From assembly GCA_900757695.1 (NCBI GenBank), contig CAAEOU010000174.1, positions 61,636 to 125,635 on the forward strand: DNA of 64,000 nucleotides. Reading direction: 5' to 3'. Of the stretch, positions 60,500-64,000 are shown piece after piece (within the stretch, counting starts at the first letter, position 1; the number at the start of each line of letters is the position of its first letter). The DNA comes from an uncultured Oscillospiraceae bacterium (GTDB taxonomy: Bacteria; Bacillota_A; Clostridia; Oscillospirales; Oscillospiraceae). The notes beneath the pieces are model-generated. The model saw nothing but the letters and a program-made list of their open reading frames with translations. It ran no database searches and was not told the DNA's origin. Both the position numbers and the translations under genes were made by a program.

Positions 60500-61072
60500 T
60501 TAAAATGTAGTCAGCAGATGGATTAAAAATGCCTTGACGCGGCGTACTCTCTCCTCTCCACTGAGCGTTTGATTCCATAGAATGCCCAACTGTCCATAGA
60601 CACAAAAAGAGGCGGCCGTCTCCGGGTCTGCAATCTGGACCTCTCCCCGCTCATTGGCCTTCTCCAACAACTGTTGCACCAACGGCTGAAGTTTGGCACA
60701 TATCGCCATGGAGAGCGGCCCATGGAGCTTTTCGCTCTCCGGCCCATGGCAGAGCTTGGCAATGGCACTGTCCTCCGCCTCGGTTTCCAGAAAGGTCGGC
60801 ATTTGTTCCACCACTTGGACCAGTGTCAGACCTGGTTTTCTCAATACGCTGGCGATCTGATCCACTTGCCGCTGGGCATATTGATCAACAGCTGTCTGAA
60901 ACAACGCCTCTTTGGATGGAAAATAGCGGTAACACAGTCCCTGTGCCACCTGCATGGCCTGGGCAATCTCGGTCATCGAGGTTTTTTCATAGCCCTTTTC
61001 CCAAAAAAGTTTCAGGGCCGTATCTAAAATTTCTTGCCGGCGTTCTGTGGGATCCTTTGTAATCCGCGACAT
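60500..61072 (-). CDS. TetR-family transcriptional regulator
   Basis: A 190-residue regulator: HTH in residues 13-60 (RRQEILDTALKLFWEKGYEK, TSMTEIAQAMQVAQGLCYRY, FPSKEALF), then an unassigned helical ligand-binding domain. It probably represses the MATE pump and itself. Near-consensus promoter upstream. Confidence 0.92.
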   Translation of the reverse strand: MSRITKDPTERRQEILDTALKLFWEKGYEKTSMTEIAQAMQVAQGLCYRYFPSKEALFQTAVDQYAQRQVDQIASVLRKPGLTLVQVVEQMPTFLETEAEDSAIAKLCHGPESEKLHGPLSMAICAKLQPLVQQLLEKANERGEVQIADPETAASFCVYGQLGILWNQTLSGEERVRRVKAFLIHLLTTF

Positions 61073-61101
61073 GGGAATCCCTCCTTTTTGAGCTCCTGCT
61101 A

Positions 61102-61147
61102 AGGATACACCGCATTCCGCTCCTTGTCAATGAATTATTTTCATTCA
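61102..61147 (-). promoter_or_regulatory. Promoter and operator of the tetR gene
   Basis: TTGACA, 17-nt spacer, TATCCT (boxes at 61125-61130 and 61102-61107). The inverted repeat TGAAT...ATTCA (61131-61147) abuts the -35 and shares its half-site with the palindrome before the MATE gene. Confidence 0.65.
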
Positions 61148-61149
61148 CA

Positions 61150-61530
61150 TTAGAAAAGATTTCCGGCGGATATTGTTTCCAGCCCACACATTGCCTCCAG
61201 CTTGCCACAGATCCGGACACTCATTGCCGTGTACTCGCCCACTTCCCGATCCCATAAGAATCCTTTTGCCTCCTTCAGCAGTACAGTAACCTCATCAATC
61301 TCCTCATGAAACTGTACAAACCGAAGATATGACACATTACTCTGCCAATGCTCCTGTGCCTTTTGGGTCAGTGCCTCTGCCTTCTGCCAGTCCTCCTCCC
61401 GCGCCGCTGCAACCGCTTGGGACAGGTCTTCCCGCATGGGTTCCGTCAGCTGATGCACATGGACCATGTTCCAGGACAGAAGGAGCACCATACCAGCTAA
61501 GATCGCCACAGAAATCCAAAGCTGCCTCAA
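61150..61530 (-). CDS. DUF4363-like membrane-anchored protein
   Basis: A 126-residue protein: an N-terminal transmembrane helix (about 4-22, LWISVAILAGMVLLLSW) and an extracellular helical domain with HVHQLTEPMREDLSQAVAAA and EEIDEVTVLLKEAKGFL, matching the DUF4363 style. The TTG start overlaps the DUF421 stop (TTGA), with AGGAGGAG upstream. Found with DUF421 in many Firmicutes; function unknown. Confidence 0.75.
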   Translation of the reverse strand: MRQLWISVAILAGMVLLLSWNMVHVHQLTEPMREDLSQAVAAAREEDWQKAEALTQKAQEHWQSNVSYLRFVQFHEEIDEVTVLLKEAKGFLWDREVGEYTAMSVRICGKLEAMCGLETISAGNLF

Positions 61531-62207
61531 GTTTTCTCCTCCTTCTTGACAAAATATACATTGTCGGCTTCGTCCACGGTCATCAGAAACACCTGGCGGA
61601 TGTCCTGAACGCCCCGGCTTCCCATCTGCTCCTTCACCCACCGCATAGACAGATTCCTGGTTTTTAAGTTGTGGGAGAGTACCCGGCCATCGCTGACCAC
61701 AATCACCGGCAGTCCGGCTTCCTTCACCTTCAGCCCCATGTCTCTGACCGTGACCGGCTGATGCTCAGCGTAAGGCAACACAGAAATGCGGCCCGTGGTC
61801 TCCAGCACGGCATACTTCACCGTGGAGAGGTCCGTAACCCCTGCCATGCGAAGCTCTTCCATCAATTCATCCACAGTGAAGCGGTTCTTCACCATTTCCC
61901 GGGTTAAAATCTTCCCGTCCTGGATCACGATGCTGGGTCTGCTGCATAAGAGTGCCCGAAACCGGATGCTCTTCACCGTCAGCACAGACAGGATCGCGGA
62001 CAAGCACAACAAAGTTAAAATCGGAATAATCCCCATAATCAAGGGAATTCCAAAGTCCTGCATAGGAACCGCCGCCAGGTCCGCAATAATCAGGGAAAGC
62101 ACCAGTTCGGAGGGCTCCAACTCCCCGATCTGCCGTTTCCCCATGAGGCGGATTCCAAGGATAATCAGCAGATATAAAATAATTGTCCGGACCACAGCAG
62201 TAATCAT
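61527..62207 (-). CDS. DUF421 / YetF-like membrane protein
   Basis: A 226-residue protein with three N-terminal transmembrane helices (about 5-80) and two cytoplasmic DUF421 segments: LMGKRQIGELEPSELVLSLI at the membrane, then PSIVIQDGKILTREMVKNRF and a second repeat-like half. ATG 62207 with GGGGGAG. The family occurs in spore-formers with germination or envelope roles; this is not established here. Confidence 0.85.
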   Translation of the reverse strand: MITAVVRTIILYLLIILGIRLMGKRQIGELEPSELVLSLIIADLAAVPMQDFGIPLIMGIIPILTLLCLSAILSVLTVKSIRFRALLCSRPSIVIQDGKILTREMVKNRFTVDELMEELRMAGVTDLSTVKYAVLETTGRISVLPYAEHQPVTVRDMGLKVKEAGLPVIVVSDGRVLSHNLKTRNLSMRWVKEQMGSRGVQDIRQVFLMTVDEADNVYFVKKEEKT

Positions 62208-62304
62208 GCCTTCTCCCCCTTTGATCGTCCCATTCTTTGCCATAGCATGCCCTATCATTTACAAAATATGTAACCAAAAGATACAGAGATCAGGCAAACC
62301 GGAC

Positions 62305-62333
62305 TTGTAATTCCTACTGACGCGCAGTACAAT
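62305..62333 (+). promoter_or_regulatory. Promoter of guaA
   Basis: TTGTAA, 17-nt spacer, TACAAT, about 40 bases before the start. No guanine riboswitch is recognised. Confidence 0.6.
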
Positions 62334-62372
62334 AAAACATCATCATTTTACGCAAGAGAAAGGATGGTCCCT

Positions 62373-63914
62373 GTGAAACACGAGCTTGTCCTCGTCTTGG
62401 ACTTTGGCGGGCAATACAACCAGCTCATTGCACGCCGGGTTCGGGAATGCGGCGTCTACTGCGAGGTAAAACCTTATACAACCCCCTTGGAAGAGCTGAG
62501 AGCCATGGCACCAATCGGCATTATCTTCACTGGCGGGCCTAACAGCGTTTATCTGGACACCGCCCCCCATGTGGATCCTGAGATCTTCACCTGGGGCGTT
62601 CCCATCTTGGGTATTTGTTATGGATGTCAGCTGATGGCCCACAGCTTGGGCGGTGAGGTTTCCCCCGCCCAGGAAGACACAGCCCGGGAATACGGAAAGA
62701 CAGTCACTTATTACGACACTACCTGTCCCCTCTTCCAAGGAATCCCGTCAGAGGGCATCTCCTGGATGAGCCACGGGGATTATATGGCCCAGGTTCCTTC
62801 CGGCTTTTCTTTGACCGCCCATACGAAAATGTGTCCCAACGCCGCCATCGCTGACATGCAGAGAGGCTTCTACGGCGTACAATATCATCCAGAGGTCAAC
62901 CACACAGAATATGGTATGGAAATGATCCGCAATTTTCTCTATTCTGTCTGTCACGCCAACGGCGACTGGACGATGCACGATTTCTGCCAATCTGCCATTG
63001 CCGCCATCCGAAAAAAGGTGGGCAGCGGCAAGGTCCTGCTTGCTCTTTCCGGCGGTGTGGACTCTTCTGTTGCCGCCGCACTGCTTGCAGAAGCAGTGGG
63101 AAATCAGCTGACCTGCGTCTTTGTAGACCACGGCCTTTTGCGTCTGCACGAAGGAGACGAAGTAGAGGCCGCCTTTTCCAAGTGGAACCTGCACTTCCGC
63201 CGGGTCAATGCAGAAACCCGTTTCCTGGGCAAACTGACAGGTGTAGAGGAACCAGAACAGAAACGCAAAATCGTTGGCGAAGAGTTTATTCGGGTCTTTG
63301 AAGAGGAGGCAAAAAAAATCGGTGCCGTAGACTTTTTGGCACAGGGCACCATCTATCCCGACGTAATTGAATCCGGGACGGGAGAAGCCGCCACCATCAA
63401 GAGCCATCACAATGTCGGTGGCCTGCCGGACTATGTAGATTTTAAAGAGATTCTCGAACCGTTGCGTATGCTTTTTAAGGATGAAGTCCGTCAGCTGGGG
63501 AGAGAACTGGGACTCCCAGAATATTTAGTCAGTCGTCAGCCCTTCCCCGGGCCAGGTCTTGCCATCCGCATCATCGGAGATGTCACCAAGGAAAAAGCAG
63601 ATATCCTTCGCCTGGCCGATTTCATCTTCCGAGACGAGCTTTCTAAATCCCGGGAAGCCCAAAATCTTAGTCAGTTTTTCGCCGTTCTCACCAATACCCG
63701 CTCTGTGGGCGTCATGGGCGATGGCCGTACTTATGACCATACCTTGGCCCTTCGCGCCGTCACGACCGATGATTTTATGACCGCTGACTGGGCCCGTATC
63801 CCCTACGATATTTTGGACTGCATCAGCACGCGCATTGTAAATGAAGTTCCTGGGGTCAATCGGATTGTATACGATATTACATCCAAGCCCCCGGCAACCA
63901 TCGAGTTTGAATAA
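62373..63914 (+). CDS. guaA: GMP synthase (glutamine-hydrolysing)
   Basis: A 513-residue enzyme making GMP from XMP, ATP and glutamine. The glutamine amidotransferase domain has Cys in GICYGCQLM and the HPEV histidine (about 168); the synthase domain has the PP-loop [11 protein letters not shown] (about 223-233), and the C-terminal dimerization domain ends [11 protein letters not shown] 62373 sits after AAAGGA with 7-base spacing; the upstream ATG 62364 overlaps that site, so I prefer GTG. The gene 3' end is known in other bacteria as an island integration site. Confidence 0.96.
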   Translation: MKHELVLVLDFGGQYNQLIARRVRECGVYCEVKPYTTPLEELRAMAPIGIIFTGGPNSVYLDTAPHVDPEIFTWGVPILGICYGCQLMAHSLGGEVSPAQEDTAREYGKTVTYYDTTCPLFQGIPSEGISWMSHGDYMAQVPSGFSLTAHTKMCPNAAIADMQRGFYGVQYHPEVNHTEYGMEMIRNFLYSVCHANGDWTMHDFCQSAIAAIRKKVGSGKVLLALSGGVDSSVAAALLAEAVGNQLTCVFVDHGLLRLHEGDEVEAAFSKWNLHFRRVNAETRFLGKLTGVEEPEQKRKIVGEEFIRVFEEEAKKIGAVDFLAQGTIYPDVIESGTGEAATIKSHHNVGGLPDYVDFKEILEPLRMLFKDEVRQLGRELGLPEYLVSRQPFPGPGLAIRIIGDVTKEKADILRLADFIFRDELSKSREAQNLSQFFAVLTNTRSVGVMGDGRTYDHTLALRAVTTDDFMTADWARIPYDILDCISTRIVNEVPGVNRIVYDITSKPPATIEFE

Positions 63915-63972
63915 ATCGAGTTGCTTAAAAAAGCCAGTGTTTATGCGGGTTTCAGCGATTTCGATTAGTCTT

Positions 63973-63992
63973 TTGATAACAAATTGATAACA
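63973..63992. repeat. Paired TTGATAACA direct repeats after guaA
   Basis: TTGATAACA occurs twice, 11 bases apart, 59 bases past the guaA stop. Pairs of this kind resemble integrase-arm or attachment-site repeats; the window ends before this can be judged. Confidence 0.4.
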
Positions 63993-64000
63993 GTCATAGC

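Overview
The window looks like a chromosomal segment of a Gram-positive, strictly anaerobic, spore-forming Firmicute, most likely a gut Clostridia of the Oscillospiraceae/Ruminococcaceae type. This is inferred from strong AGGAGG ribosome-binding sites, TTGACA/TATAAT promoters, CotF-like spore-coat genes, LytTR and OmpR two-component systems wired to ABC exporters, and the style of the serine-recombinase and MobA/MobC/RepA elements. No taxonomic marker such as 16S rRNA is present.

Region 1 (1 to about 18.0 kb, GC-rich) is the structural half of an HK97-type siphophage prophage read rightwards: portal, ClpP-like protease, capsid, head-tail joining proteins, major tail protein, tail chaperone with a programmed -1 frameshift, tape measure, distal tail, tail endopeptidase, DUF859 fibre, holin and a LysM endolysin. 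Two insertions break the usual order. A ribbon-helix-helix/zinc-ribbon membrane protein with its own promoter and palindromic operators lies where terminase would be expected. A RelB/ParE toxin-antitoxin pair lies between the tail chaperone and the tape measure. The prophage probably ends with the cassette at 18.0-21.6 kb: an HTH/zinc-finger protein, a small ORF and two tandem large serine recombinases, the first interrupted by an in-frame stop codon.

Region 2 (about 22.2-30.6 kb) is a mobilizable element on the minus strand: TnpX-like recombinase, TnpW-like small protein, MOBP relaxase with a MobB-like gene nested in another frame, MobC and RepA-type helicase. Its plus-strand cargo is a frameshifted cysteine-rich protein and a sigma-like factor, followed by minus-strand small genes, one with a nonsense codon.

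Region 3 (30.7-37.4 kb) is an island that is visibly more AT-rich up to about 35 kb. It holds Vsr, a C5 methyltransferase and an Eco29kI-family GIY-YIG endonuclease, then an unusual pair (Rossmann methyltransferase-like protein plus DUF1848 Fe-S protein), a 5'-truncated tRNA-Ala(CGC)-like fragment, and an IbrA/IbrB-like pair (PAPS-reductase-like plus ParB-like).

Region 4 (37.4 kb to the end) is ordinary chromosome: superoxide dismutase, threonine ammonia-lyase, an XRE-regulated membrane-protein operon, RecJ, spore-coat-like proteins, a LytTR two-component system with a MacB/FtsX exporter, a VanRS-like system with an ABC transporter carrying an ABC-2/M1-peptidase fusion, purC, rarA, a decayed DUF5131 gene, a MATE pump with a TetR regulator, a DUF421/DUF4363 operon and guaA. 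Paired repeats just after guaA may be the edge of a further element.
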